From Veillonella ratti (GTDB lineage: Bacteria > Bacillota > Negativicutes > Veillonellales > Veillonellaceae), in the NCBI RefSeq assembly GCF_003992115.1, contig NZ_RQUX01000015.1, positions 1-55,689 of the forward strand: DNA of 55,689 bases, in the 5' to 3' direction. Positions 34,701-42,514 of the stretch are shown piece by piece. The notes beneath the pieces are model-generated. The model made no database searches and was not told the DNA's origin. It saw only the letters and a list, made by a program, of their open reading frames with translations. The first letter of the stretch is position 1, and each line of letters opens with the position of its first letter. Made by a program: the position numbers and the translations under genes.

Positions 34701-35990
34701 GCCATTGGTGAAGGTGCTAAATTGTATGTAGACGATGCCGTAGCAGGTAATACATACCACATTTTAATTAATGATGGCGAAGCAGAAATCGACGGCGTAG
34801 ATACAGACAGCTGGACAGATGACAACTTATTGACCAATAAACGCTTAGTTTCCTTAACCGGTGTGGTAAGCGATGATAATACAACGTATAATATCGTAGC
34901 AACTTCCAGTTCCGTTAAAGATATTTATGACGGCAAAGTTATTATTGGTGATGTTGTTGATGAAGCTTTCGCCGGTGATACAGATTCTAAAGCTTATCAG
35001 TTAGTTAATGCGATTGCCGATGATAAAGTGAATACAACCGAAGCAGCTCAAATTGATGCATTCAATAGCTTGGGTAATTTAACAGCCTTGAGTGGTGCTA
35101 CACACAATACGTATACTGTTTCCGGTATTACTCATGAAGCCATTACGGACCACATGTCTTTAGCGAATAATCTTACCCATGATAAAGACGTATGGGCACA
35201 GTTAATTCATACTAAAAACTCCGTTTCCGACTTAGCTATGGGCGGTATGGATGCTGATTATGACAGCAAATTGAACGGTGTTGTAGTCGGTGCTGACTTC
35301 TACCATAAAGAAGGTCGTACTTTAGGCGCAGCTTTCACGTATGTGAAAGGTGATGTTGATGCGCATACATTAGCTACAACTACGAAAACTGATTCCAAGT
35401 TCTATGGTCTTAGCTTGTATGGCGGTATGGAACGTGATGATTATGCTTTAATCGGCGATATCTCCTACTTGAGCGGTAGCAATGATGTAACCCAATATAA
35501 CAGTGGTAACCGTATTGAAGGTTCGCCTGATACAAAAGCCTTCAGCATTGGTGTACGTGCTGAAAAACGCATTGCGCGCGGTGAATCGGCTACGTTGGTA
35601 CCATATGTAGGTGCTCGTTTCTTACGTATTCAGACTGATGATTATGCAAATAACTTTGGCTTTAACTATGATCAATCGGATAAAAATATGTTCTTAGTAC
35701 CATTGGGCGTTAAATACAGTGCTAACTTCCAACGTGGTAACTGGAATGTGTTACCGATTGCTGAATTAGGTTATGTTTGGAACTCCGGTCGCAGTGTTGA
35801 TCAGACTGTAAGCTTTGGCGGCGTAGCCAATGGCTTCACCTATGACTTAACCGACCGTGGCAGCTTCATCGGTAAATTAGGTCTTGAAGCATCTAACGGT
35901 AATGTTACCTACAGCTTAGGCTATGAATATCAAAAAGGCAGCAGTGTGAAAGCTAATCGCTTCCGCGGCGGCGTAAATCTTAAATTTTGA
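31707..35990 (+). CDS. Autotransporter with C-terminal beta-barrel (large surface protein)
   Basis: Type V secreted surface protein of 1427 residues. Long basic signal peptide (GKSKTGKKHLKLSKKIM, then LALMAVSLTGGVYF, cleavage near VLAADA). The passenger has repeated beta-helix units ending in GG motifs (PVFGGSVAQ, VVFGGGAAIGG, AVFGGSMAQAGG, IIAGGYALGG), then a long Asn/Asp/Thr-rich helix. The last about 270 residues form the autotransporter barrel (LAMGGMDADYDSKLNGVVVG to RGGVNLKF) with terminal Phe for outer-membrane insertion. ATG 31698 touches the AGAAAGG site directly, so GTG 31707 is the better start. Probable adhesin. Confidence 0.88.
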   Translation: MGKSKTGKKHLKLSKKIMLALMAVSLTGGVYFSYSQPVLAADASKVTTITSGTYYGVVGGTKENFTGNENKSIQAPVNTTIAISGGTLAKEIKEADGVELSRSVIGGHYITGFHTFTGDVTGSTENTNVTISGGIITAPVFGGSVAQQTGLYTDEGKLSVTDKAVNVTIKGGNFIDAYRPADFTEEDDEENSYNYATDVVFGGGAAIGGNAESTIEKVNITIGEGNATNLGAVFGGSMAQAGGTANVAESTINVYSGDGLEIIAGGYALGGRLTVPDEEDYWSDRPVDGSLENIDEADNVNTISNVKNSTINLYGGHVAYLALEGYTAHEDASIGDLEESATVENSTVNYYGGTLDEVVASGTKKSQINLYNDLTMTPDSEFALEIVNGTSPDTDYDSNELTVDGQGKYSLNAAVAVNNDLEYNAPKSATLNLNNLKNYNGNLEVFDKGEAYIKNTQSAVGTFVSHEGGAIHFENVNSIEGTVSGDGDINFKGNMNFTNKLNIAGSDVAFLYGNYTGTYNLNNPDGDIWIEDGARVHVANFEQNVIGTGRFTLGEDGILVTTADQLFGENAGDTTITENGNKVLPTEVRDVADDKVIFRTGTVEITANKYSLAYARAALNALKTADDYDTTSLTMTGSLLDKSLTLTDVRDNQNSNLELSYDNATINVDGNKNLVIYGKVPVNSIGQDGIVATDSSNNKQGFSAGAINLQAGSEGVIITGNESLALGGQDGGDVILVDGKTSKDLNIIVGLDGSADTTAKLVLGNSSANATTSVNLTGAVAVNSGSTLGVASNATVSKGVTLNNGSIDATAGQLNSSVAVTGTDSSIVGNVTGALSLEDEDTALTVGSEDKNAIAKFTNVKLNGGSLVLDPSWDVAANEIAVDFTDAEEGTNVIDGKLLVGQNTYATIGDGNDAKVMFAKTGLTFGEDAITAALYIKGNQSLGDAGAVYMDGAMTDAELQATAATLAAGTFSAADNSVTMVDGSAITETAALSGVQTVAIGEGAKLYVDDAVAGNTYHILINDGEAEIDGVDTDSWTDDNLLTNKRLVSLTGVVSDDNTTYNIVATSSSVKDIYDGKVIIGDVVDEAFAGDTDSKAYQLVNAIADDKVNTTEAAQIDAFNSLGNLTALSGATHNTYTVSGITHEAITDHMSLANNLTHDKDVWAQLIHTKNSVSDLAMGGMDADYDSKLNGVVVGADFYHKEGRTLGAAFTYVKGDVDAHTLATTTKTDSKFYGLSLYGGMERDDYALIGDISYLSGSNDVTQYNSGNRIEGSPDTKAFSIGVRAEKRIARGESATLVPYVGARFLRIQTDDYANNFGFNYDQSDKNMFLVPLGVKYSANFQRGNWNVLPIAELGYVWNSGRSVDQTVSFGGVANGFTYDLTDRGSFIGKLGLEASNGNVTYSLGYEYQKGSSVKANRFRGGVNLKF

Positions 35991-36033
35991 TAGTTAAATT
36001 TTATAGTTTAATAGTTAATAGTTAAATAAAAAG

Positions 36034-36097
36034 AAAACCACTCTCTGAAAGTGGCTAAAGTTCTTAAGAACCAGGTCATTTTGTGGAGAGTGGTTTT
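36034..36097. terminator. Element D: 12-bp stem with structured 40-nt loop at convergent junction
   Basis: AAAACCACTCTC (36034-36045) pairs with GAGAGTGGTTTT (36086-36097), A-run left and T-run right, acting for both the autotransporter and the leftward arginase-like gene. The loop contains GGCTAAA, the palindrome GTTCTTAAGAAC and CAGGTC, related to the loop of element C. Confidence 0.85.
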
Positions 36098-36170
36098 TAT
36101 GTTTTTATAGTATTAATTGTTTTATATAACCTTGTTTTTTATAATCGTGTTTTTATAAAGTGATGAGCTT

Positions 36171-37065
36171 TTATTTGAAAATATCCAGTTTGCTTAATCC
36201 GTTTCGTAGATTAATAATATCCCACGGCAAGTATTCGGCGATAGATAGACCTACGAGTTCAGCAGTTTCACTAACAGCTTGAAGAATTTGAACTATGTTT
36301 GCCAAGGTCATTTCACCAACGGCGTATTCTACCGGACCTTGATGCGGTTTATTGCAGAGGAGGCTACGGAAATCCGTAGGACTCAGAACATCTAAATCCA
36401 GGTGAACCATAACATGTTCAATCTTATTAGCTTTAAGCCAATCTTTAACAGGCTGGGCAGAGGTTAAATCCTGTGGTGTCAGATAGGACAAGGAATGCTC
36501 AACAATAAAGCTTTTTTCATGCGGCAAGAGTCCGGATTCGATTAGGCCGGCATACAGAACTTGGTTAGCTTTAAACGGAGCCTTTACGGTTTTGGCAAAG
36601 TTTGGAGCACCATGGCCCAATAAGTTACCCAATACCATGGCGTGTTCGTGGTCAAACTCTTTAGGCGTCATGATGTCGGGATGGGCATCAAGCCATAGAA
36701 TCGCCGTATTATTCGGATATTGCTGGTGCAAGTAATCAAAAGGTACTTGCGAAATGGAACAGTCGCCGCCGATGGTGATAATTTTTCGCGGTTGTTTAAC
36801 CTTAAGAATTTCACGAGCCGCCGCCTGTTGTTGCAGGAGAATCTCTTCGGCAAAAACGTTTTGAACGGCTTGCTCTTCATTAGCGGCGAGCGTTGCTTTT
36901 TCATCGGCTACCGGCACATATACTTTTTTCAGTATTAGGCGAAGTAGGGAGCAGTGCCGCTAAGACTTGGGCGCCTACTTGATAGTTCGGGTTGGCTCCG
37001 CCTTGCCATTGGGGATAGACGAGCTGTAATGTTTTATTGGTAGCTGTAGGGAATTGTAATTTCAT
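36171..37065 (-). pseudogene. Arginase/agmatinase/formiminoglutamase family gene, frameshifted
   Basis: Ureohydrolase-fold enzyme, normally a dinuclear Mn amidinohydrolase. Motifs in the downstream frame: TIGGDCSISQ (GGD-S), LDAHPDIMTP (DAHxD) and HLDLDVLSPTDF (DxD), all metal ligands. The true N-terminus (MKLQFPTATNKTLQLVYPQW) is in another frame starting at ATG 37065 with GGAGGT upstream. The two frames join at 36924-36929, an A6 run on the coding strand with one base too many. As read, translation from the proper start stops after about 55 codons. Dead gene, slippery phase-variable site or sequencing error. Confidence 0.8.
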
Positions 37066-37088
37066 GGTCAACAAGACCTCCTTGAAAA

Positions 37089-37130
37089 ATGCTATAATAA
37101 TGATAATAAATGCTATAATAACGGTAACAA
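37089..37130. repeat. Tandem 21-bp duplication carrying two -10 boxes
   Basis: ATGCTATAATAATGATAATAA (37089-37109) is followed directly by ATGCTATAATAACGGTAACAA (37110-37130) in 21-base steps. Each contains TATAAT (37094-37099 and 37115-37120). It lies between the divergent arginase-like and Crp/Fnr genes. Confidence 0.6.
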
Positions 37131-37185
37131 AAAAATAGAAATAAATGTGAAACTATAAAATCAATCTTCGATTTGAGGTGAAAGC

Positions 37186-37863
37186 ATGTTAATACCACGG
37201 TATATTTTTACCAATGATTTCGTTGAATTAAAACCTTTATTTGAGGCTCAACCACATAAAGAAATACAACTTAAAACCGGCGAATTTTTGTGGCAACCGG
37301 ATGAGCACGTTCAGTATATCAACTATATAGATTCGGGCATTGCAAGAACTTATTTGGTACACGAATCGGGGCGGCGCAAGATTATATCCTATCATGGCTC
37401 AGGTACCATTTTCCCCGGTTTTCACGAATTGGAATTTAAAATTGAACAAACCTTGGTGACCGAAGCTATTACGCCCATGAAAATTTGGCGCTTTTCACGG
37501 GATGAATTTGGCCAATTAATGGATACATACCCACAAATTAATAAATACATGTTAAATTCGTATGCTCGCTATATAAATCTTTTGCTTTTTGAAACAGCGC
37601 ATCAGGAGTACAACTCGGGCTTCGTCAAAGTGTGTAATGTAATACTTTTGTTACACAATGCCCAAAGCGAAGTGGGCCAGGGAATATTGGTTTTTTCACA
37701 AGAAGAATTGGCAGAACTCGTCGGTATGAGTCGCGTTAATCTGACCCGCCATATCGGTCGCTTGCGTGAAGAAGGCGTCATTGATACGGCCCGCAGAGAA
37801 ATTAAGATTTTAAACATCCAAACCTTAATGCGTTATTGTTCCGGTGAAACAAGATTAGACTGA
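37186..37863 (+). CDS. Crp/Fnr family transcriptional regulator
   Basis: 225 residues: cyclic-nucleotide-binding-like beta-roll (GEFLWQPDEHVQYINYIDSGIARTY region, residues 30-110), long dimerisation helix and a C-terminal winged helix with SQEELAELVGMSRVNLTRHIGRL (residues about 170-192) as the HTH_Crp. There is no N-terminal Cys cluster of FNR type, so it is not an obvious oxygen sensor. Divergent from the arginase-like gene; may control it. ATG follows GAGGTGAAAGC. Confidence 0.87.
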   Translation: MLIPRYIFTNDFVELKPLFEAQPHKEIQLKTGEFLWQPDEHVQYINYIDSGIARTYLVHESGRRKIISYHGSGTIFPGFHELEFKIEQTLVTEAITPMKIWRFSRDEFGQLMDTYPQINKYMLNSYARYINLLLFETAHQEYNSGFVKVCNVILLLHNAQSEVGQGILVFSQEELAELVGMSRVNLTRHIGRLREEGVIDTARREIKILNIQTLMRYCSGETRLD

Positions 37864-38028
37864 ATTAACCCCACAATTGCTTATAGCTATTATATAAAAT
37901 AGGCGAATCGATATTCTGCTACAAATGATACAGAATAACTGATATAATGAAATTAAGTTTTAAAATGCACAAATGTGTATTTAGGGAGTATTTAATTTGT
38001 TGTTCTATTTTAGTAAGGAGTGGAGCGT

Positions 38029-38680
38029 ATGAAGCGGTTAGTGTTCTTATGTTTAGCTTTATGCTTGCTGCTGGCGGCAGGTTGTGCACAAGTTACTTCG
38101 GAGATTGAGGTGAAATCGGACTTTAGTGGAGAATGGAAGGCCACGATTCAATCACCGGTACCAATCAGTAAGGGGGGATTTATTGAGCGCGGTGACCCAG
38201 AATTCAAACGGGCAAGCGCTGATTGATATTAGTAAAGTAGAACTTGAAGCTATCGGACCTGACGGGAAGGAACTAAAAGGGGACAGTGCAACGGTACAAT
38301 CTCAAATGTGGAAATTAGAAGCGAAATTTGCCAATAAAGATGAACTGGCTAAGATGAGTGCGGCCGTTTTCGGACGTAATCCTGATGCTAAAATAAATGT
38401 AATTTATCCATACGGCGATGATTCTGATGTGTACACCTTTAATTTAGGTAAGGCATCGGGTGCTACGACCATTGAAGTGGATGGCAAAATTATTAAGGAA
38501 AGTATCGGTAAGGGCATTTTGAAAGATGATGACACGGTTATCTATGCCGCAGGCGATCCTATTTATTTCCAATTTAAAAAAGATGGCAGCTCCGGTTTTC
38601 TTATCGGCGGCGCATTGGGCATTGTTGTTTTGGCAGGCATCGGCTATGTAATCTATCGTCGTCGTCAGGCCACAGTATAG
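38029..38680 (+). pseudogene. LppM-like lipoprotein with C-terminal TM, frameshifted at a G6 tract
   Basis: Lipoprotein signal with lipobox LLLAAGC (Cys at residue 19), then a beta-rich domain and a C-terminal helix LIGGALGIVVLAGIGYVIY followed by RRR. The N-terminal frame (ATG 38029, TAAGGAG upstream) ends at 38226; the main domain is in the next frame. They fuse at G6, 38172-38177; with five Gs the reading is ISKGDLLSAVTQNSNGQALI, the expected continuous product of about 216 residues. Architecture resembles LppM-domain lipoproteins. A poly-G tract near a surface-protein start is a classical phase-variation site, but sequencing error or decay is equally possible. Confidence 0.75.
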
Positions 38681-38695
38681 GGAGGAGGGATTGTT

Positions 38696-39349
38696 ATGAA
38701 AACGAAGCGACAGGTAACCTATATGTTGATGGCCTTGGCTATGGCTTTAATACTTGTTCTCAGTGGTTGTGGCAGTTTGGGAAGCTCACAAGACTTTTCG
38801 GGTACATGGGGGTATATCGGAGCTCCTCAAAAAAACAACTTATTCAATAATGACTTTAGTGATACCTTCTATGTAATTACTATTGAGAAAAAGACAGAAC
38901 ATACCTACACGATTGACAGTAAAGATTATCGGTATAGAACTGAAGGAGATAGCTGGTTGAACCGTGATGCGTATACTCCACCTAATCCATATATAAGATA
39001 TATGGTATCTTTGCCGGAGGGGCCGGATGTTAACGGTGTACTACCTAATGTATCCGTTAATTATAAATTAATGGATGTAACGGGTAAGAGTGCGCCATTA
39101 ACCATGACGGAACGGGATAATGTTTTATATGTAGATAAAAATGGCCTTGAATATACCTATGATAGTAAAAATGATACTCTGGTAAGTGGGAGCATCGTTT
39201 TACAGCGTTTAAAAGACGGTGACATAACTCCGTTGAAAGAAGAAGTACAAAAGCAGATAAAAGATGATTATCAAAAAAAATATGTTGATACCAATAAATG
39301 GAACATCACTCAGTATAACTTTAACGATGATGTTCTAACGCAAAAATAA
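38696..39349 (+). CDS. Lipoprotein of unknown function (217 aa)
   Basis: Signal peptide with lipobox LSGC (Cys at about residue 25), then a 190-residue soluble domain starting SSQDFSGTWGYIG. The opening SGTW(G/K) is shared with the upstream lipoprotein (FSGEWKA), suggesting both bear a related small beta-domain. No known family assigned. GGAGGAGG before the ATG, 15 bp after the previous gene, so co-transcribed. Confidence 0.78.
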   Translation: MKTKRQVTYMLMALAMALILVLSGCGSLGSSQDFSGTWGYIGAPQKNNLFNNDFSDTFYVITIEKKTEHTYTIDSKDYRYRTEGDSWLNRDAYTPPNPYIRYMVSLPEGPDVNGVLPNVSVNYKLMDVTGKSAPLTMTERDNVLYVDKNGLEYTYDSKNDTLVSGSIVLQRLKDGDITPLKEEVQKQIKDDYQKKYVDTNKWNITQYNFNDDVLTQK

Positions 39350-39394
39350 AAAGAAATGAATATGGCCCCAGAGTCCTTATTTATCCTCCCCCTA

Positions 39395-39640
39395 AGTTAT
39401 GACTAATGCACGGAGGGCACAGACTAACGTAAAAAGAAGAAGTGGTGCTCATATGGACACTGAGTTTATCGCCTTTCCCACGGCAACTCAGTCATGACTA
39501 ACGTACTGAGGGAACGGCGTAACGCAAAAAAGAAGAAGGGTATTGCTCGTAGACGACTTTGTTCTTGTAGAACCAGGAGTCCGAGAGCAATACCCTTCTT
39601 CTTTTTACCGAGCAAGAGCCCGATGTGCTTAGTTATAACT
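39395..39640. repeat. Element C: 246-bp composite inverted/direct repeat at convergent junction
   Basis: Left block GTTATGACTAATGCAC (39396-39411) pairs imperfectly with the right block 39619-39640, which overlaps the stop codon of the leftward permease gene at 39633. The left half is tandemly duplicated: 39396-39450 and 39491-39548 share CATGACTAA, GAGGG and AAAAAGAAGAAG. A separate hairpin ACTGAGTT/AACTCAGT (39459-39492) lies between. The core stem is at 39527-39606. Confidence 0.7.
39527..39606. terminator. Core of element C: 22-bp stem with structured 36-nt loop
   Basis: Perfect 22-bp pairing of 39527-39548 with 39585-39606, A5 on the left and T5 on the right. Loop reads CGACTTT, hairpin GTTCT/AGAAC, CAGGAGTC; GACT and AGTC form an additional pairing. 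Confidence 0.85.
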
Positions 39641-40400
39641 GATACCTATCGTTCCAGAGTGTGCGTGCACCGAAATATAAAAGACAAAACGATGATAAGC
39701 ACACGGTGGTACAGTTGGCAACCATGATGGTAATCTGGTACAGCACAGCTTCGTTCGGCATAGCACCGGCCAAAATCTGACCGGTCATCATACCGGGGAG
39801 GGCGATAATCCCCATGCCCACCATGGAGTTCATGGTGGGTAAAAAAGCCGTTTCTAAGGACTGTATCACAAATGGATGCAGTATCTTATCCGGCGGTGTG
39901 CCGATATTTAAGAGTACCTCGATTTGCTGTTTGTGAGAATCAAGGTTTTCTTTAAATGACTTTAACGCCAAAGTGGCACCGTTCATGGTAGCACTTACGA
40001 GCATACCGCTGATTGGAATGACATATTGGGGCGTTAAAATGTCTTTGCGGATAACGACGAGCAACATAAAGCTTGTTATACTGACACAGGTGCCAATGAC
40101 GGATAAGGCAGTAATCCACTTGAATTTGCGGTTAAGCCATGGATTTTTGCGAAGCGTTCGAGCCACGGCAAAGCCGACCATCAAGGACAGATAGGTTAAG
40201 ACAAAAATCGGTGACGGGTTTTGGAAAATGTAGAGCAACACGTACCCGGCAATGATTAATTGCACCGTCATCTGTAAGGTGCCAAGCAAAAGAAATTTTG
40301 TCTGCGGGATTTTACAATATGTGAAAATTCCGGCAATAACGAGAAGCAATAAGTAGATGGATAAGAATCCGCCTAATTGCATGGAAATAGCTTCAGTCAT
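39633..40400 (-). CDS. fetB: ABC transporter permease, FetB/UPF0014 family
   Basis: 255-residue integral membrane protein with six to seven hydrophobic segments. MNGATLALKSFKENLDSH and SLETAFLPTMNSMVGMGIIALPGMMTGQIL-type sequence (LPTMNSM, GIIALPGMMTGQ) is the UPF0014 signature; E. coli FetB exports iron and protects against peroxide. Pairs with the ATPase gene upstream (32-bp gap). Stop codon lies in the arm of element C. Confidence 0.85.
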   Translation of the reverse strand: MTEAISMQLGGFLSIYLLLLVIAGIFTYCKIPQTKFLLLGTLQMTVQLIIAGYVLLYIFQNPSPIFVLTYLSLMVGFAVARTLRKNPWLNRKFKWITALSVIGTCVSITSFMLLVVIRKDILTPQYVIPISGMLVSATMNGATLALKSFKENLDSHKQQIEVLLNIGTPPDKILHPFVIQSLETAFLPTMNSMVGMGIIALPGMMTGQILAGAMPNEAVLYQITIMVANCTTVCLSSFCLLYFGARTLWNDRYQL

Positions 40401-40432
40401 AATAAAAACTCCAATCTTATGGATCCGAATGT

Positions 40433-41062
40433 TTACACTTCGTGACGACTTTTAAGTTCAATCAAAGCATCGCTGAATTTAGGATAGAGTGTGTCGTCAT
40501 GAGAAATGACCAACGTTGTTTTGTCGTGTTTGGCCATATATTCCTTCATGCGCGTGAAGAAGGTCGTGGCTGTCGGTGAGTCGAGGGCGGCACTCGGTTC
40601 ATCCCACATATAAACCTCCGCATTGAAGGAAAGCATGATGGCGTTAAAGACACGCTGTTTTTCACCACCGGATAATCTGGCCACATCTTGTTCCGGCGTA
40701 AACGGTGCCGCCGCAATGTGAAGAAATTCTTTCATGGCTGTTTCGTCCGGTGGCGTAGAGCCTCGATACCCATGAAATTGACGGAAGTTATCGGCAATAG
40801 TGCCGTCGAAGAGATACACTTGCTGATTAATCAGTAGGATTTTACGGCGCAATTCCAAGGCATTGATAGTGCTGATATCTACATTATTGTAATAGATGGT
40901 TCCTTGTGACGGATTAATAGTGGCGTTGAACAAGCGGAAAAGGGTGCTTTTGCCGGATCCGCTGGCACCTTGAATAAAGGTCATTTTGCCCTTTTCAATG
41001 GTCATATCAGGGTATTCAATCATGTTGTTAAAGACTAAGTCTTTGGTCGTTATTAAGGTCAT
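40433..41062 (-). CDS. fetA: ABC transporter ATPase, FetA-like
   Basis: 209 residues with Walker A QGASGSGKST (about residues 33-42), signature LSGGEKQRV, Walker B EVYMWDEPSAALD and the H-loop VISHDD. Short ATPase of the FetA/YbbL type, partner of the FetB-like permease. First gene of the leftward pair; an inverted repeat 73 bp upstream may be its operator. Confidence 0.87.
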   Translation of the reverse strand: MTLITTKDLVFNNMIEYPDMTIEKGKMTFIQGASGSGKSTLFRLFNATINPSQGTIYYNNVDISTINALELRRKILLINQQVYLFDGTIADNFRQFHGYRGSTPPDETAMKEFLHIAAAPFTPEQDVARLSGGEKQRVFNAIMLSFNAEVYMWDEPSAALDSPTATTFFTRMKEYMAKHDKTTLVISHDDTLYPKFSDALIELKSRHEV

Positions 41063-41667
41063 GAGAGGACTCCTTTCCTCTTTATTCTAATTGATTTTAA
41101 CAAAATTACCTAGTTAAAAAATTATAAATTTATCATTCACAACTTAAAATTGAGAATGTATTTCATATTTTAGTTGAAAAAGTTATGCTTTTATTGATAG
41201 GCGAATACGAGCCGTGAGAAAACAGTCGTGTAGAAAAAGGATTAAATAAGAAGAGTTTTTAATTTAGAAAACTGAATTTGAATTATGGGGTTTATTAGAT
41301 GAGTTTACCCTTTTATTTTTTGGCAAATCGTGCTATGGTTATATTTTGAGATGCCGTATAATGCTTAGAAACTATCCTCAAAATCATGATTTAATGATTG
41401 AGGTACCTTACAGAGCGATAATGAACGAATTTATTCGATTTCAAAGGGCTCGATTATTAGCATTACTTAAGTATTCTCAATTTATATAATTGAAGCTATT
41501 TTTTTACGTTTTGCAAAATCTATATTTATTCAATTTGACAGAGACTATATTTATTTGGTTATCCTAAAAACTCATGCATGAAATAACTTAATGAGATAAA
41601 TACTTTTGTGCAAGAGGGATGTACATATAGAATATACAGATTTGAAATTTAGGAGTATAATTTAGTC
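41063..41667. other. 605-bp intergenic region, divergent promoters
   Basis: A+T rich and without a credible gene. It holds an imperfect 23-bp palindrome at 41135-41157 near the fetA start, and TTGACA-like and TATAAT-like hexamers (TTGACAGAGACTATATTT around 41536) ahead of the nitroreductase gene. No known RNA motif seen. Confidence 0.5.
41135..41157. promoter_or_regulatory. Candidate operator upstream of fetA
   Basis: ATTCACAACTT, one central A, then AAATTGAGAAT: half-sites match at 9 of 11 positions as an inverted repeat. Size and A+T-rich palindromy resemble Fur/PerR-type sites, apt for an iron exporter, though the sequence is not a consensus Fur box. Confidence 0.4.
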
Positions 41668-41694
41668 GTGATATTACGAATGGAGGGCTTTACG

Positions 41695-42510
41695 ATGAGC
41701 TTTTCGGTGCGTACAGATGTATGTATCCAGTGTAAAATGTGTGTGGCAGAGTGCCCGACAGGATTATTGGTTATGAAAGAAAACGGTCCGGCCGCCGGTT
41801 TTGGCAGTTGTATTTCTTGTGGACATTGCGTAGCAGTTTGTCCAACAAATGCGATTGATTATACAGTAACGCCGCGCGCCGATCAAATTCCGGTTGGGGA
41901 TTACCAAGTGCCAAGTCCTGAAGAGGCAGAGAAGTTTATCCGCTATCGCCGATCTATTCGTACATTCCGTGATACACCGGTTTCAAAGGAGCAAATTACG
42001 AGACTCTTGAATGTGGCTCGTATGGCACCTACCGGCTCCAATAGCCAAGGCATTTCGTATCGAGTGATTCAGAATAAGGAAACGCTGGCCGCTATCAGCG
42101 AAGCCGTGATGGACTGGATGAGCGGATTGGGGAAAGAAAATAGTCGTATGCGAATTTATGCGTATAATGCAAAGCGTTATAACCGGACTGGGCGTGATTT
42201 TATTTTACATAAAGCACCTGCTTTAGTCCTGTCCATAAGCAAGGATGAATTGATTGAACGCGGCCGCGATAACGGTCATTTTGCCCTTTCTTATGCGGAA
42301 TTAATGGCACCTTCCTTAGGCCTGGGAAGTTGTTGGTCCGGTTTTGTAGAATTTTGCGCACAAGTAGGCTATGAACCACTGCTGAAATTACTTAATTTAC
42401 CGGCTGGGTATAGGGTTGCCGGAGCTATTATGGTGGGATATCCTAAATTTAAGTACCGCTATATGCCTGAGAGAGAATCACTGAGAGTTTTCTTTGATGA
42501 GGAGGATTAA
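41695..42510 (+). CDS. Nitroreductase with N-terminal 2[4Fe-4S] ferredoxin domain
   Basis: 271 residues: CIQCKMCVAECPTG and CISCGHCVAVCPTNAI (residues 10-55) bind two 4Fe-4S clusters; the remainder is an FMN nitroreductase fold beginning RRSIRTFRDTPVSKEQITRLL and APTGSNSQ. The ferredoxin likely feeds electrons to the flavin. The frame opens at 41668, but GGAGGG at 41682-41687 sets ATG 41695. The next gene (threonine dehydratase) starts 4 bp after the stop, so they are co-transcribed. Electron acceptor unknown. Confidence 0.88.
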   Translation: MSFSVRTDVCIQCKMCVAECPTGLLVMKENGPAAGFGSCISCGHCVAVCPTNAIDYTVTPRADQIPVGDYQVPSPEEAEKFIRYRRSIRTFRDTPVSKEQITRLLNVARMAPTGSNSQGISYRVIQNKETLAAISEAVMDWMSGLGKENSRMRIYAYNAKRYNRTGRDFILHKAPALVLSISKDELIERGRDNGHFALSYAELMAPSLGLGSCWSGFVEFCAQVGYEPLLKLLNLPAGYRVAGAIMVGYPKFKYRYMPERESLRVFFDEED

Positions 42511-42514
42511 ACGC

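Noticed and set aside
34550-34837. Antisense ORFs in the autotransporter
   Set aside because: Complement of repetitive Asp/Ala/Thr codons gives open frames by chance.
37161-37176. TCAA-N8-TTGA palindrome as a Crp/Fnr site before the Crp/Fnr gene
   Set aside because: Half-sites are only four bases and in inverted order to the TTGAT-ATCAA consensus; too weak to call.
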